Shown: in pieces, positions 7,836 to 16,247 of the stretch
Layout: every line of letters starts with the position of its first letter
How positions within the stretch are numbered: the stretch's first letter is position 1
NCBI GenBank assembly: GCA_964421005.1
Contig: CAYQUV010000002.1
Span: forward strand, 1-47,127
DNA from: CAYQUV01 sp964421005
GTDB taxonomy: Bacteria; Patescibacteriota; Minisyncoccia; Minisyncoccales; CG1-02-41-26
Reading direction: 5' to 3'
DNA: 47,127 nucleotides
Notes under the pieces: model-generated
Database searches by the model: none
Seen by the model: the letters and a program-made list of their open reading frames with translations, nothing else
What the model was told of the DNA's origin: nothing
Position numbers and translations under genes: made by a program

Positions 7836-8852
7836 TTAATCGTTCCAGATATAACCTTTTCCGGGAGCACCTCCGTATTGACCTGAAACGGAAACCGGCT
7901 GCCCTGCCGGAGTAATGGATGTACTGTGGACACCATTAACCATCCAGATTCTCAGATTCTCAATATCTTTGTAATCTTCGGGATCAAAAACAGTTCTCGG
8001 CCAAGCCTCTTTGCCGATATTGGCTCCAATATTCATGGCTAAAATAGGAGTGTCCACATATTCTTTCAGATATATCCCCAACTCATAAGGACAGATAATT
8101 ACCGGCCGATAAAGCTTAGCCCATCTTTGTAAATCCTGAACAGAAGAGTGGTCAAAATGAGCCTGAGTCAAAAGCAGCAAATCAACATCCTCGTATTGAG
8201 TCAAATCTTTCAATTCTTCGGGAATAGACATATTAAATTGGACTGCCGGATCAATTATTATTCTTGCTCCTCCGGGTGATTCAAAAAGCCAGTTGCTGTG
8301 ACCCATACATAAAACCTTAACTCCCATTATCTCTTTTTCTTCCCCTTCCTCAAATGTAATAACTTCAGCCGGGAGATTGTATTTTTCCAGTTCTTCGCGG
8401 AACTTAGTTGCGTTTTTGTCAACCATCGGACAACTGGATGAGCCGTAATGAGTTGGAACTATATATTTAACTCCTTGTGGATTTATTAACGAAGCAGAGT
8501 AAGCAGCAACCTCAGCATCCATAGTATAGTAATTCCCGATAGGCAGGAAACTGACATCTGGTTTCAGAAAATCTCCAACCAGAGCCTTAAAATCATAAGA
8601 AAAACCGCTACCTCCGGGAAAGAAAAATCTGACTCCGTTTTCAAATTCAATCACGTACCCTACCGCTAAACCGGCATAAGCGTAACCGCGAGGAACTCTT
8701 GGAAGTATCTCCTGAATTTGACCGTCTATTCTTTCAGTTGTCTGTTCCAGAGTTTTATTTAATTTATCTGTGCCAGTCCAGGCAATATAAAGAGCCGCTA
8801 CTGAAATTACCAGAACTATAATTAATCCCGCTCCTAAAAATTGTTTATCCAT
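7836..8852 (-). CDS. Membrane-anchored, circularly permuted MBL-fold protein (UlaG/UPF0173-like)
   Basis: 338 residues from ATG 8852 (a TTG 15 bases upstream would add five residues). One N-terminal helix (6-25) anchors the rest outside the cytoplasm. Residues 56-167 match the C-terminal half of UlaG/UPF0173 hydrolases: GYVIEFENG strand, KPDVSFLPIGNYYTM (97-111), VPTHYG with H135. Residues 178-337 match their N-terminal half: GVKVLCMGHSNWLFE (H185), IIIDPA, DLLLLTQAHFDHS (H232, D234, H235), GIYLKEY, NGVHSTSI (H309). So the two halves are in swapped order, and the chain ends where the usual middle strand would begin. The metal site looks altered: the first His of HxHxDH is Q230, and the usual GD(T) is replaced by PGGSG (79-83). 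Activity is therefore doubtful. Function unknown. Confidence 0.8.
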   Translation of the reverse strand: MDKQFLGAGLIIVLVISVAALYIAWTGTDKLNKTLEQTTERIDGQIQEILPRVPRGYAYAGLAVGYVIEFENGVRFFFPGGSGFSYDFKALVGDFLKPDVSFLPIGNYYTMDAEVAAYSASLINPQGVKYIVPTHYGSSSCPMVDKNATKFREELEKYNLPAEVITFEEGEEKEIMGVKVLCMGHSNWLFESPGGARIIIDPAVQFNMSIPEELKDLTQYEDVDLLLLTQAHFDHSSVQDLQRWAKLYRPVIICPYELGIYLKEYVDTPILAMNIGANIGKEAWPRTVFDPEDYKDIENLRIWMVNGVHSTSITPAGQPVSVSGQYGGAPGKGYIWND

Positions 8853-8921
8853 GTCTTTGTTTGTCAATTTACTAAAATTTAATTTCGACCTTTAATTTAT
8901 TCTAACATTTTCTTATTCAAT

Positions 8922-9514
8922 TTAATCCCCAACCTTAGAAACCTCTTCTAAACCGTTTCTTTCAGTTAAAATCCCGACTAATTTTGCCAGTCTTTCAGTT
9001 CTTTTTCTTATCTCAGTTTCGGTAACCGGGCTGATTTCGTTTATGGCTGCCTTCAAGAAATCATCTTTATCAGAAATCTCCAGTTCATCGGCTAATTTTA
9101 AATATTTTTCCTTTAATTTTCCTCGGTTTCTTCCCTGTCAAATCTTCCACCACAACCTGTAATTGAACCTATGCTTTCTCCTTTTGCTTTAATAGGGATC
9201 CATAAGGAAGCGAAACCAGCATAACAATCCATATTCTCGCTTTTAAACCAAAGAAAGGGTTATCTTGTAACATTTATCACAGAATTCTTTTCTTTTTTCA
9301 GACCCCATAATAATTTTACAGACCCGTTGAACTCCGCTTATTTGAGCAATCAAATTTCCCTTTGTGTCTGTCATCACAATTTTGCCGCCTATGCTTTTAG
9401 CAAAATCATCCTGAACCTTCTAAATATTTCTTAGAAACCATTGTGCTTCTTCTGATAAATTTTTATCAATTATATTTTTATTGATTACTTTAAATTGACC
9501 ACCAACATTTGATT
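8922..9514 (-). pseudogene. Decayed PocR-type ligand-binding sensor gene
   Basis: No open frame over 60 codons fills this gap, but joined minus-strand frames give a PocR-like sensory domain. The pieces are NLSEEAQWFLRNI, an in-frame TAG, KVQDDFAKSIGGKIVMTDTK, VQRVCKIIMGSEKRKEFCDK-CYK, a shift, SENMDCYAGFASLWIPIKAK, GESIGSITGCGGRF, a second shift and KLADELEISDKDDFLKAAIN-EISPV up to the stop at 8922. These follow the PocR order: DTxGN strand, C-rich middle (C..CYK), the C-x-AGx-x-x-x-PI strand, G-x-I-x-GCGG, and the C-terminal helix. One nonsense and at least two frame changes mark it as dead. Whether an output domain once followed is not visible. This fills the 680-base gap between the MBL gene and polA. 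Confidence 0.75.
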
Positions 9515-9547
9515 ATAAATCTATAACTGCGAGCCTATTTTAAGCTA

Positions 9548-11818
9548 TTATAACATATTATCATCCGTAAGTTTTCCCCAGTTATTCCCAATTTTTATTT
9601 CTACCTTCAAAGGCACTTTGAAATCAACAATGCTTTCCATAATTTTTTTGATTTTTGGCGCCAGCTTTTTTATTTTACACTTTTTTATTTCAAAAAGTAA
9701 TTCATCGTGAATTTGAAGAATTAGTTTACAATCTCCTCCGATAATCCCTTTATCTTTTAGTTCCACCATTGCCATTTTAATAATATCGGAGGCTGTCCCC
9801 TGAATCTTGGTAGAAATAGCCATCCTTTCCGCTTGATTTCTCAATCTAATGTCAATTGAGTTTATTTCCGGTAAAAATCTTTTTCTGCCAAAAAATGTTT
9901 CGACAAATCCTTTTTTTTGAGTGTCTTTAATTAAATTCTCCCGATATTGCGAAAGAATGACAAAGTTTTTAAAATATTTCTTGATAAATTCTTTAGATTT
10001 TCCCAGAGAAAGATTTGTCCTTTCAGAAAAGCCCTTCACGCTCATCCCGTATAAAACTCCAAAGTTCAGAGTTTTGGCAAAATATCTCTCTTTTTCGGAA
10101 ATTTTGTTTTCCGGAATTTGAAAAACCTCAGCGGCCGTAAGTTTATGAATATCTTTTCCTTTTTTAAATAACTCAATCATCTTTATATCTCCACTTAAAG
10201 CAGCAGCGATTCTAAGCTCCATCTGAGAATAATCAACAGAAAGAAATTTATAGTCGGATTCGGCAACAAAACATTTCCTAATCTCTCGAGAAAATTCCCC
10301 TTTACGGGGAATGTTTTGTAAATTTGGTTCAGAACAACTCATCCTTCCCGTTTCTGTACCTAATTGGTGAAAATGAGGATGAATTCTTTTGTCTCTCGGG
10401 TCTATTAAATCTGCTAATTTTTCAATAAAAGCAGATTTTAATTTGAAAAGTCGGCGATATTTTAAAATCAAATCTATTATTGGATGGACCTTTTTGATTT
10501 TTTGAAGTTCTTGGGAACTTGTTGAAATAAAACCTCTTGGCGTCTTTTTGAGGGCATCGACAGGGAGTTTAAGTTTTTTAAAAAGAACGATAGCAAGTTG
10601 CTGGGGCGAATTAAGATTAAATTCAAAAGTAGCAAGATTGTAAATTTCAGACCTTAATTTTTGAAGCCTTTTCTCAAAATTCCCTGCCAGATTTCTTAGT
10701 TTTTTCAAATCTATTTTTATCCCGTTCTCTTCCATTTCTTTGACTATCGGAACCAATTTTTTCTCAATCCGATAAATCTTTTGAGAAAAGATTCCATCTT
10801 GATAAAGTTTCTCTATCTCCTCATTTATTTGCTCTGTTTCTCCTTTTATTTTCCCCGTCTCGTTTTCAATTTTCTGTTTCTCTCTTGTAGGAAAAAGGCT
10901 TGATTGTTGTTTTTTGAATTCTTCTAATCTTTCAATCAACGTATAGAATTCAAGTTCCTTGAAAATTCCAATAATTTTTTCTTTATCAAACTTATCGAAC
11001 CGACAGTTTTTCAAATTAAAATCCAAAGGAACATCTGATTTCATCTGAACCAATGATCTAGAAATAAAGGCCTGCTCTTTATATTCTTTTAATCTTTTCC
11101 TGATATTTTCTTTTATTTCTTTTGATTTCTCCGTCTCTTTTTCTATTTCTCGATAAAGATTCTCCAAAGTTCCAAACTTCTCAATCAACTGGATAGCCGT
11201 TTTTTCTCCGATTCCCGTCACCCCAGGAATATTATCGGAAGGGTCTCCTCTTAATGCTTTAAAATCGGTAAGTTGAGAAGGATTCAATCCTTGATATCTC
11301 TTTTTGACCGCTTCAATGTCATATAAAATTGTATCTTTTATACCTTTCTTCAAAGTACAGACTTTTGTATTTTCATCAACCAGTTGGAGATTATCCAAAT
11401 CACCGCTTAAAATTATATTTTCAATTTGAGGGTAAACCTGTTTTCTGGAAGCCTGATAGGAAATGGTGGCAATTAAATCGTCGGCTTCAAAACCTTTTTT
11501 TTCAAAAATAGGGATATTAAATGCCCGGAGGATTTCTTTCACTGTTTCAATCTGTTGATAAAGTTCTTTAGGAGCAGGCGGTCTTTTTGCTTTGTATTCT
11601 TTAAATTCTTTATGGCGAAAAGTAGGGCCGGGGGAATCAAAAGTAGCTACAACAAAATCAGGTTTAAAGATTTTTAGGCTTTTCAAAAAAATCAACAAAA
11701 ACCCGTAACAGGCATTGACCAACTTACCCTTTTTTGTTTTTAGAGGCGGCAAAGCATGAAAAGCCCGGTGAACAAGAGAATTACCGTCAATAATGATTAA
11801 ACGCCTTTCGAAAGACAT
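9548..11818 (-). CDS. polA: DNA polymerase I lacking the 3'-5' exonuclease domain
   Basis: 756 residues, against about 930 for the E. coli enzyme. The 5'-3' exonuclease (1-290) is intact: IIDGNSLVHRAF (8-19), FKEYKAKRPP, EADDLIAT, GDLDNLQLV and the helix-hairpin-helix GDPSDNIPGVTGIGEKTA. A charged 60-residue linker follows, and the chain goes straight to the polymerase fold, with no exonuclease ExoI-III motifs, so proofreading is absent. Polymerase motif A is DYSQMELRIAAA (about 525), motif B KTLNFGVLYGMS (about 580) and motif C QIHDELLFE (about 701). The O-helix aromatic is Phe, as in Taq. It acts in Okazaki-fragment processing and repair. It reads alone; its stop lies 33 bases before the PocR remnant. 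The missing domain is usual for small-genome lineages, but the gene is otherwise complete. Confidence 0.97.
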   Translation of the reverse strand: MSFERRLIIIDGNSLVHRAFHALPPLKTKKGKLVNACYGFLLIFLKSLKIFKPDFVVATFDSPGPTFRHKEFKEYKAKRPPAPKELYQQIETVKEILRAFNIPIFEKKGFEADDLIATISYQASRKQVYPQIENIILSGDLDNLQLVDENTKVCTLKKGIKDTILYDIEAVKKRYQGLNPSQLTDFKALRGDPSDNIPGVTGIGEKTAIQLIEKFGTLENLYREIEKETEKSKEIKENIRKRLKEYKEQAFISRSLVQMKSDVPLDFNLKNCRFDKFDKEKIIGIFKELEFYTLIERLEEFKKQQSSLFPTREKQKIENETGKIKGETEQINEEIEKLYQDGIFSQKIYRIEKKLVPIVKEMEENGIKIDLKKLRNLAGNFEKRLQKLRSEIYNLATFEFNLNSPQQLAIVLFKKLKLPVDALKKTPRGFISTSSQELQKIKKVHPIIDLILKYRRLFKLKSAFIEKLADLIDPRDKRIHPHFHQLGTETGRMSCSEPNLQNIPRKGEFSREIRKCFVAESDYKFLSVDYSQMELRIAAALSGDIKMIELFKKGKDIHKLTAAEVFQIPENKISEKERYFAKTLNFGVLYGMSVKGFSERTNLSLGKSKEFIKKYFKNFVILSQYRENLIKDTQKKGFVETFFGRKRFLPEINSIDIRLRNQAERMAISTKIQGTASDIIKMAMVELKDKGIIGGDCKLILQIHDELLFEIKKCKIKKLAPKIKKIMESIVDFKVPLKVEIKIGNNWGKLTDDNML

Positions 11819-11959
11819 AATTTTTGAATTTTTTAGGTTAGGTTTATTGGATCTAAATCTTTTATTTCTTTATTCTATTCTCTCTTAACTAAAAAATAAA
11901 CTTTTTGAATAAATATAAACTTATTTTCTGAATAGAAACCAAAAATGGTATTACGGGCA

Positions 11960-12466
11960 TTAATTGATAAAGATAATTATTTCTCTTTGATTCACCGACT
12001 TGATTTTAAATTTTATCCAGAGAATCTCTCTGGGTAAAATTTTTTTGATCTTATCTGCCCATTCAATAGAAACAATATTTTTGGGGTCGGAGATAATTTC
12101 ATTAAAACCAAGAGTTAATAACTCCTTTGGTTTTTCAAGCCGATAACAATCGAAATGATAAAATCGTTGAAATTTTGAACTTGACAACTTCGGGGAAATT
12201 TTAAATTTTCTCAAGATAATAAAGGTAGGACTGAGAACTTTATCTTTTATTCCAAGACCTCTGGCAAATCCCTTTAAAAAAGTCGTCTTCCCTCCTCCTA
12301 AATCTCCCTCAAGAGCCAGTAAAGTCGCTCTTTTTTTCTCAGATTCTTTCAAAATACCTTTTCCCCCTAAAATATCTTCAGCCAGATTTTTGGCCAAATT
12401 TTCGGTCTCTGCTGCTGAAAAAGTTAAATAAATTTTTCTTTTTTCATTTTTTCTTTTCATTGACAT
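11960..12466 (-). CDS. tsaE: tRNA t6A-synthesis ATPase TsaE
   Basis: 168 residues. The P-loop is GDLGGGKTTFLKG (54-66), with Gly where most TsaE proteins have Ala (GDLGAGKT). Next come the switch-like SPTFIILRKF, the HFDCYRLE strand-helix and SIEWADKI, the family's conserved order. TsaE hydrolyses ATP for the TsaB-TsaD complex that makes threonylcarbamoyl-adenosine at A37 of ANN-decoding tRNAs. The enzyme is 10-20 residues longer than usual because of an extra ILKESEKKR segment before the P-loop. The partners tsaB, tsaC and tsaD are not in the window. It is divergent from the DHH-family gene at 12560. MKRKN two codons downstream is an alternative start. Confidence 0.93.
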   Translation of the reverse strand: MSMKRKNEKRKIYLTFSAAETENLAKNLAEDILGGKGILKESEKKRATLLALEGDLGGGKTTFLKGFARGLGIKDKVLSPTFIILRKFKISPKLSSSKFQRFYHFDCYRLEKPKELLTLGFNEIISDPKNIVSIEWADKIKKILPREILWIKFKIKSVNQREIIIFIN

Positions 12467-12488
12467 AGATAATAAAATAAGTTAAATT
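12460..12488 (+). promoter_or_regulatory. Promoter candidate for the DHH-like/pilB/ruvB block
   Basis: TTGACA (12460-12465), a 17-base spacer and TAAATT (12483-12488), 72 bases before the ATG at 12560. The -35 box overlaps the first codons of tsaE on the other strand. A second TATAAA-like box near 12505 is possible. Confidence 0.45.
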
Positions 12489-12559
12489 TAAGAAAAATCA
12501 TAATATAAAGCAGATAAAAATTTCTTCCAAAATTAAAAAATTGGCAGAGATAGATAATA

Positions 12560-13696
12560 ATGAAAGAAGATTTTAAAAAAGTAAAGAAATTAATAGATAA
12601 GTATCAAAATATCAAGCTCTTACCCTCTCCTTTGCTGGAAAAAGATACTTTCCCAGCAGCCCTGGCTCTTCTCTATAGTTTAAGAAAATTAGGGAAAAAT
12701 GTAAAACTCATTTCTGCCCGCTTCCCTGAAAAATTCAATTTCCTCGTAGAAGAAAAGAAAACCGAAGAAAACGAATTTAAAAAAGAGAATCCTCAGATTC
12801 CGGAAGCAAACTTTTTAATTTCAATCAAAGAATTACCGGTAAAACTTTCTCAAATTTATTATGAAAAAACAGCTGAGGGCCTGAATCTTTATCTGAAAAC
12901 AAAGAACGGAGAATTAAAAGAAGAAAACGTCACTTTCAAACCATTAAAATCTTTTGATTCAGGAAATCTTCTTATTACTCTTGGTATCAGGGATTTCAAA
13001 GAAGTTAAAGAGTTATTGAAAGAAAATAAGGGAGAGATTATAAATATTGATAGGAATCCGGAAAATAAAGAATACGGAAATCTAAATCTAATAGAACCTA
13101 GCTCTATTTCTTTTTCAGAAATTATTTTTGATATTTTAAATTCATTGAATGAAAATTTATTTGACATTAATGTCTCAAAATCCCTGTTGGCTGGTATAAT
13201 TTTAGGAACATCGAACTTTCAAGAAAATAAACTCAATCCCGAAGTTTTTCAAAAAATATCGTTTTTGATGAAAAAAGGAGCAAATTTCCACGAGATAATT
13301 TCCAATCTTTACAGGTTAAAAAACGAAAACTCGTTTCGGCTTTTCAAAAGGGTGCTAAATAAACTAAAAATATCCAATAATAAAAGCCTCGGTTGGGTCA
13401 CTATTTCTGATAAAGACTTCCGGGATACCCGCTCTTTCCCTTCCGATCTTCCTTTCACTCTCGAAAATTTAACCTCTCAGATTTTTCCTTTCAGAAATTT
13501 CCTTTGTCTCTGGGAAAACAAGTCTTCCCCGATAAATGTCTGGGGAGTTTTTTATTCTCCGAATAAAAAATTAACCAAAAAAATCTCAGAGGAACTCCGA
13601 GGAAAAGAAAAGGGAGATGCCGTTTTTTTCCGGAGCCAAGATTCAAATATTGAAAGTGCCGAAGAAAAAATTCTGGAAATAATAAATCAAGTTTAA
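12560..13696 (+). CDS. Catalytically dead DHH-family phosphoesterase homologue
   Basis: 378 residues whose layout follows the bifunctional oligoribonuclease/NrnA-type DHH fold: a Rossmann half with FPAALALLYSLRKLGKNV (31-48), the switch strand NIDRNPENKEYGNLNLIEPS (about 172-191), a helix LLAGIILGTSNFQENKLNPE, and a DHHA1-like C-terminal half with the glycine-poor end KGDAVFFRSQDSN. The catalytic residues are gone: the DHH of IDHHPSN is DRN, the first DxD loop (PDGDA) is LEKDTFPA, and the late Asp of ISDTGNF is G-T-S. So it cannot bind the two Mn ions in the usual way. It may bind a nucleotide or partner protein as a pseudoenzyme. It is followed at 49 bases by the PilB/GspE ATPase, and they may share a transcript; a role with that ATPase is inference. 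Confidence 0.72.
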   Translation: MKEDFKKVKKLIDKYQNIKLLPSPLLEKDTFPAALALLYSLRKLGKNVKLISARFPEKFNFLVEEKKTEENEFKKENPQIPEANFLISIKELPVKLSQIYYEKTAEGLNLYLKTKNGELKEENVTFKPLKSFDSGNLLITLGIRDFKEVKELLKENKGEIINIDRNPENKEYGNLNLIEPSSISFSEIIFDILNSLNENLFDINVSKSLLAGIILGTSNFQENKLNPEVFQKISFLMKKGANFHEIISNLYRLKNENSFRLFKRVLNKLKISNNKSLGWVTISDKDFRDTRSFPSDLPFTLENLTSQIFPFRNFLCLWENKSSPINVWGVFYSPNKKLTKKISEELRGKEKGDAVFFRSQDSNIESAEEKILEIINQV

Positions 13697-13745
13697 TCCG
13701 TAATTAACCATAATTAACCATAAAATTTACAACCAGCCCTAATCT

Positions 13746-15038
13746 ATGGCAGAAATCAGAGGACAGGTAAAAATTGAAAAAGAGAGATTTGTTCAGATCA
13801 AAAAAAATATTGACAATATTTTTGATCTAAAAAAAGAAATTGAAAAAAACTTAGAAAGGGAGATAACGAAACTTCTGGAGGTCATTCTGGCAGGAAGTAT
13901 AATCCTTGATGCTTCCGACCTTCATATTGAGCCGGAGAGAGAAAAGGTGAAAATGAGATTGAGAATTGACGGAATTCTCCATGAGATTATTCTTTTTAAA
14001 CCCAAAATATACGAGAATCTTCTCTCTCGGATTAAACTCTTATCGGGTATTAAATTGAATATCACCGATAGAGCCCAGGACGGCCGTTTTACAATAATTC
14101 TGGAAGAAAACCCGATTGAAATAAGGGTTTCAACTTTACCTTCGGAATACGGAGAAACAAGCGTTTGTCGGATTCTAAATCCTAAAAACTTGATTGAAAT
14201 TGAAGAATTGGGTTTGAGAGAAGATATAATCGATGTTTTTAAGAAAGAAATCCAGCGACCCAATGGAATGATTATTATCACCGGTCCTACCGGAAGCGGC
14301 AAAACAACAACTTTGTATACAATTTTAAAAAGAATTCAAAGGCCTGAGATTAAAATTATAACCATTGAAGACCCAATTGAATATCACCTGAAGGGAATTT
14401 CCCAAACTCAGGTTAATCCGAAAAAAGGATACGACTTCTCCAACGGACTAAAAGCCATTATCAGACAGGATCCCGATGTAATTCTGGTCGGCGAAATTAG
14501 AGATTTAGAAACAGCAAGAAGCGCCATTCAGGCAGCTCTGACCGGCCATTTAGTTCTGACAACGCTACATACCAATGATGCTGCCGGAGTAATAGCTAGA
14601 CTTCAGGCATCGGGAGAAAAACTAGTTAATATTGCCCCGGCTCTTAATTTAACCATAGCTCAGAGATTGGTCAGAAAAGTTTGCAAAAAATGTGCTAAAC
14701 TTGAAAAAGCGAGCGAGGAAGAGAAAAAACTCCTTAAGAGAGAATTAAAATCCTTGCCAAAAAAAATAAAGATTCCTTCGCTAGACAAAATCAAAATACC
14801 CAAAGCAAAAGGTTGTAAATATTGTAACTTTACTGGCTACAAGGGAAGAACAGGTATTTTTGAATTCTTTTTGGTAGACGATGAGATGGAGAATTTCATT
14901 CTTAAATCACCCTCTATTTCGGATTTAAGGAAAATGGCTGAAAAAAAGGGAATGGTAACAATGAGAAAAGACGGATTAATCAAAGTTGTCAGGGGAATAA
15001 CCACAATCGAAGAAGTAAATAGAGAAACCGGTCAATAA
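13746..15038 (+). CDS. GspE/PilB-type secretion ATPase
   Basis: 430 residues, shorter than the usual 550-570 because the N-terminal T2SSE_N domains are missing. Seen: the N2 region with SDLHIEP (58-64) and LRIDG, Walker A GPTGSGKTTTLY (180-191), Asp box TIEDPIEYH (206-214), Walker B LVGEIRDLETARSA (247-260), His box TGHLVLTTLHTNDA (266-279), and the zinc loop with C313/C316 and C357/C360. All catalytic motifs are intact. This ATPase class powers type IV pilus extension, type II secretion or competence pseudopili. No pilC, pilin or prepilin peptidase genes are in the window, so which system it drives is not known; in CPR genomes these parts are often scattered. It follows the DHH-like pseudoenzyme and ends just before a long hairpin. 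Confidence 0.93.
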   Translation: MAEIRGQVKIEKERFVQIKKNIDNIFDLKKEIEKNLEREITKLLEVILAGSIILDASDLHIEPEREKVKMRLRIDGILHEIILFKPKIYENLLSRIKLLSGIKLNITDRAQDGRFTIILEENPIEIRVSTLPSEYGETSVCRILNPKNLIEIEELGLREDIIDVFKKEIQRPNGMIIITGPTGSGKTTTLYTILKRIQRPEIKIITIEDPIEYHLKGISQTQVNPKKGYDFSNGLKAIIRQDPDVILVGEIRDLETARSAIQAALTGHLVLTTLHTNDAAGVIARLQASGEKLVNIAPALNLTIAQRLVRKVCKKCAKLEKASEEEKKLLKRELKSLPKKIKIPSLDKIKIPKAKGCKYCNFTGYKGRTGIFEFFLVDDEMENFILKSPSISDLRKMAEKKGMVTMRKDGLIKVVRGITTIEEVNRETGQ

Positions 15039-15042
15039 AAAA

Positions 15043-15162
15043 GTTAGCCCGAAGTCTCTTCCTTAAAAATTCTTTTTGAGGCCAGAATTTTTTCCGGGGG
15101 TAATCGAGCAACGCTTGATTATCCCATTCAAGAAAAAATTCCTAAATTGACTTCGGGCTAAC
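15043..15162 (+). ncRNA. 120-base imperfect hairpin between pilB and ruvB
   Basis: Three nested stems: a perfect outer 14-bp pair (15043-15056 gttagcccgaagtc with 15149-15162), a perfect 10-bp middle pair (15085-15094 with 15132-15141) and a 13-bp inner pair (15097-15109 with 15113-15125, two G-U) closed by a 3-base AAC loop. It begins 5 bases after the pilB stop and ends 28 bases before ruvB. It may be a terminator or attenuator, a small structured RNA, or a MITE-like palindrome. The right outer arm also contains a TTGACT that could serve as the ruvB -35 box. Structure is seen in the sequence; the class is unknown. Confidence 0.6.
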
Positions 15163-15190
15163 CCTTTAATTGTAATATATTTTTCTAATT

Positions 15191-16201
15191 ATGTCAAGAG
15201 ATAAGATTATTGAGAATAGGGAAGAAGAAGTCTTGGATTTAACTTTGAGGCCAAAAAATTGGGAAGAATATGTAGGTCAGGACAAGGTAAAAGAAAATCT
15301 GAAAATCATCATTACCGCCGCCAAACAAAGAAAAGAAACACCCGAACACCTTCTTTTTTACGGCGGTTCGGGACTAGGCAAAACCTCTATCGCTCATTTG
15401 GTAGCCAAAGAAATAGGAAAAGAAATTAAAGTTACTTCAGGTCCGGCAATAGAAAAACCCGGGGATCTTGCGGCTATTTTAACTAACCTCTCCCCGGGCA
15501 CTGTTTTGTTTTTAGACGAATGCCATCGTCTTTCCAGAGTCATCGAGGAATATCTCTACCCGGCAATGGAGGATTTCAAATTAAATCTGGTCCTGGGGAA
15601 AGGACCTATGGCAAGAACAATGACTCTCTCAGTCCCTCCTTTCACTCTTATTGGAGCAACAACCCGATTAGCATCTCTTTCCGCTCCTTTAAGGTCGCGA
15701 TTCGGAGCAATTTTTGGTTTAAATTTTTACCGGGTTTCTGATATCGAAAAAATTCTTCAACGGTCTGCTCAACTTCTAAATATCGAAGCAGATAAGGAAT
15801 CTTTGAACATTATTGCGAAGTGTTCTCGCTTTACTCCCAGAGTCGCTAATCATCTTTTAAAAAGGGTAAGAGATTTTGCTCAAGTCAAAGGTGAAGGGAA
15901 AATTACCAAAAAGATTACCGGTGATGCTTTGAAGAGTTTGGAAATTGATGAATTAGGCTTAATTCAAAACGATAGAAGGATTTTAGAAACAATTATTAAA
16001 AAATTCAACGGAGGACCGGTTGGTCTCCAGGCATTAGCTGCCGCTGTCAACGAAGAAGAAGATACAATTTTAGATATCTATGAGCCCTATTTGATGCGCC
16101 TTGGTTTTATTGAAAGAACACCCAGGGGCAGAGTTGTTACTAAATCTGCCTTTCAGCATCTCGGGATAAACTTTAAAAACCATCAAAATTCTTTACTTTA
16201 A
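15191..16201 (+). CDS. ruvB: Holliday junction branch-migration helicase RuvB
   Basis: 336 residues, the normal length. AAA+ motifs: GGSGLGKTSIAHLVAKE (Walker A, about 56-72), FLDECHRL (Walker B, about 107-114), the EEYLYPAMEDF segment, sensor 1 ATTRLASLSAPLRSRFG (about 157-173) and the C-terminal winged helix with TPRVANHLLKRVRDFAQ and RTPRGRVVT. RuvB forms hexamers that pump DNA through the RuvA-bound Holliday junction; RuvC, which cuts it, is encoded at 19860-20351. ruvA is not in the window. The start ATG lies 28 bases after the long hairpin with no SD, so its translation may be leaderless or depend on an AT-rich leader. Confidence 0.97.
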   Translation: MSRDKIIENREEEVLDLTLRPKNWEEYVGQDKVKENLKIIITAAKQRKETPEHLLFYGGSGLGKTSIAHLVAKEIGKEIKVTSGPAIEKPGDLAAILTNLSPGTVLFLDECHRLSRVIEEYLYPAMEDFKLNLVLGKGPMARTMTLSVPPFTLIGATTRLASLSAPLRSRFGAIFGLNFYRVSDIEKILQRSAQLLNIEADKESLNIIAKCSRFTPRVANHLLKRVRDFAQVKGEGKITKKITGDALKSLEIDELGLIQNDRRILETIIKKFNGGPVGLQALAAAVNEEEDTILDIYEPYLMRLGFIERTPRGRVVTKSAFQHLGINFKNHQNSLL

Positions 16202-16247
16202 TTTAGCATCTTTTATATCATTAATTGCTTTGCTCACTGGCGCAAAA

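Noticed and set aside
15043..15162. Plain intrinsic terminator for pilB
   Set aside because: There is no T-run after the outer stem, and the stem series is far longer than needed, so I list it as an undefined structured element.
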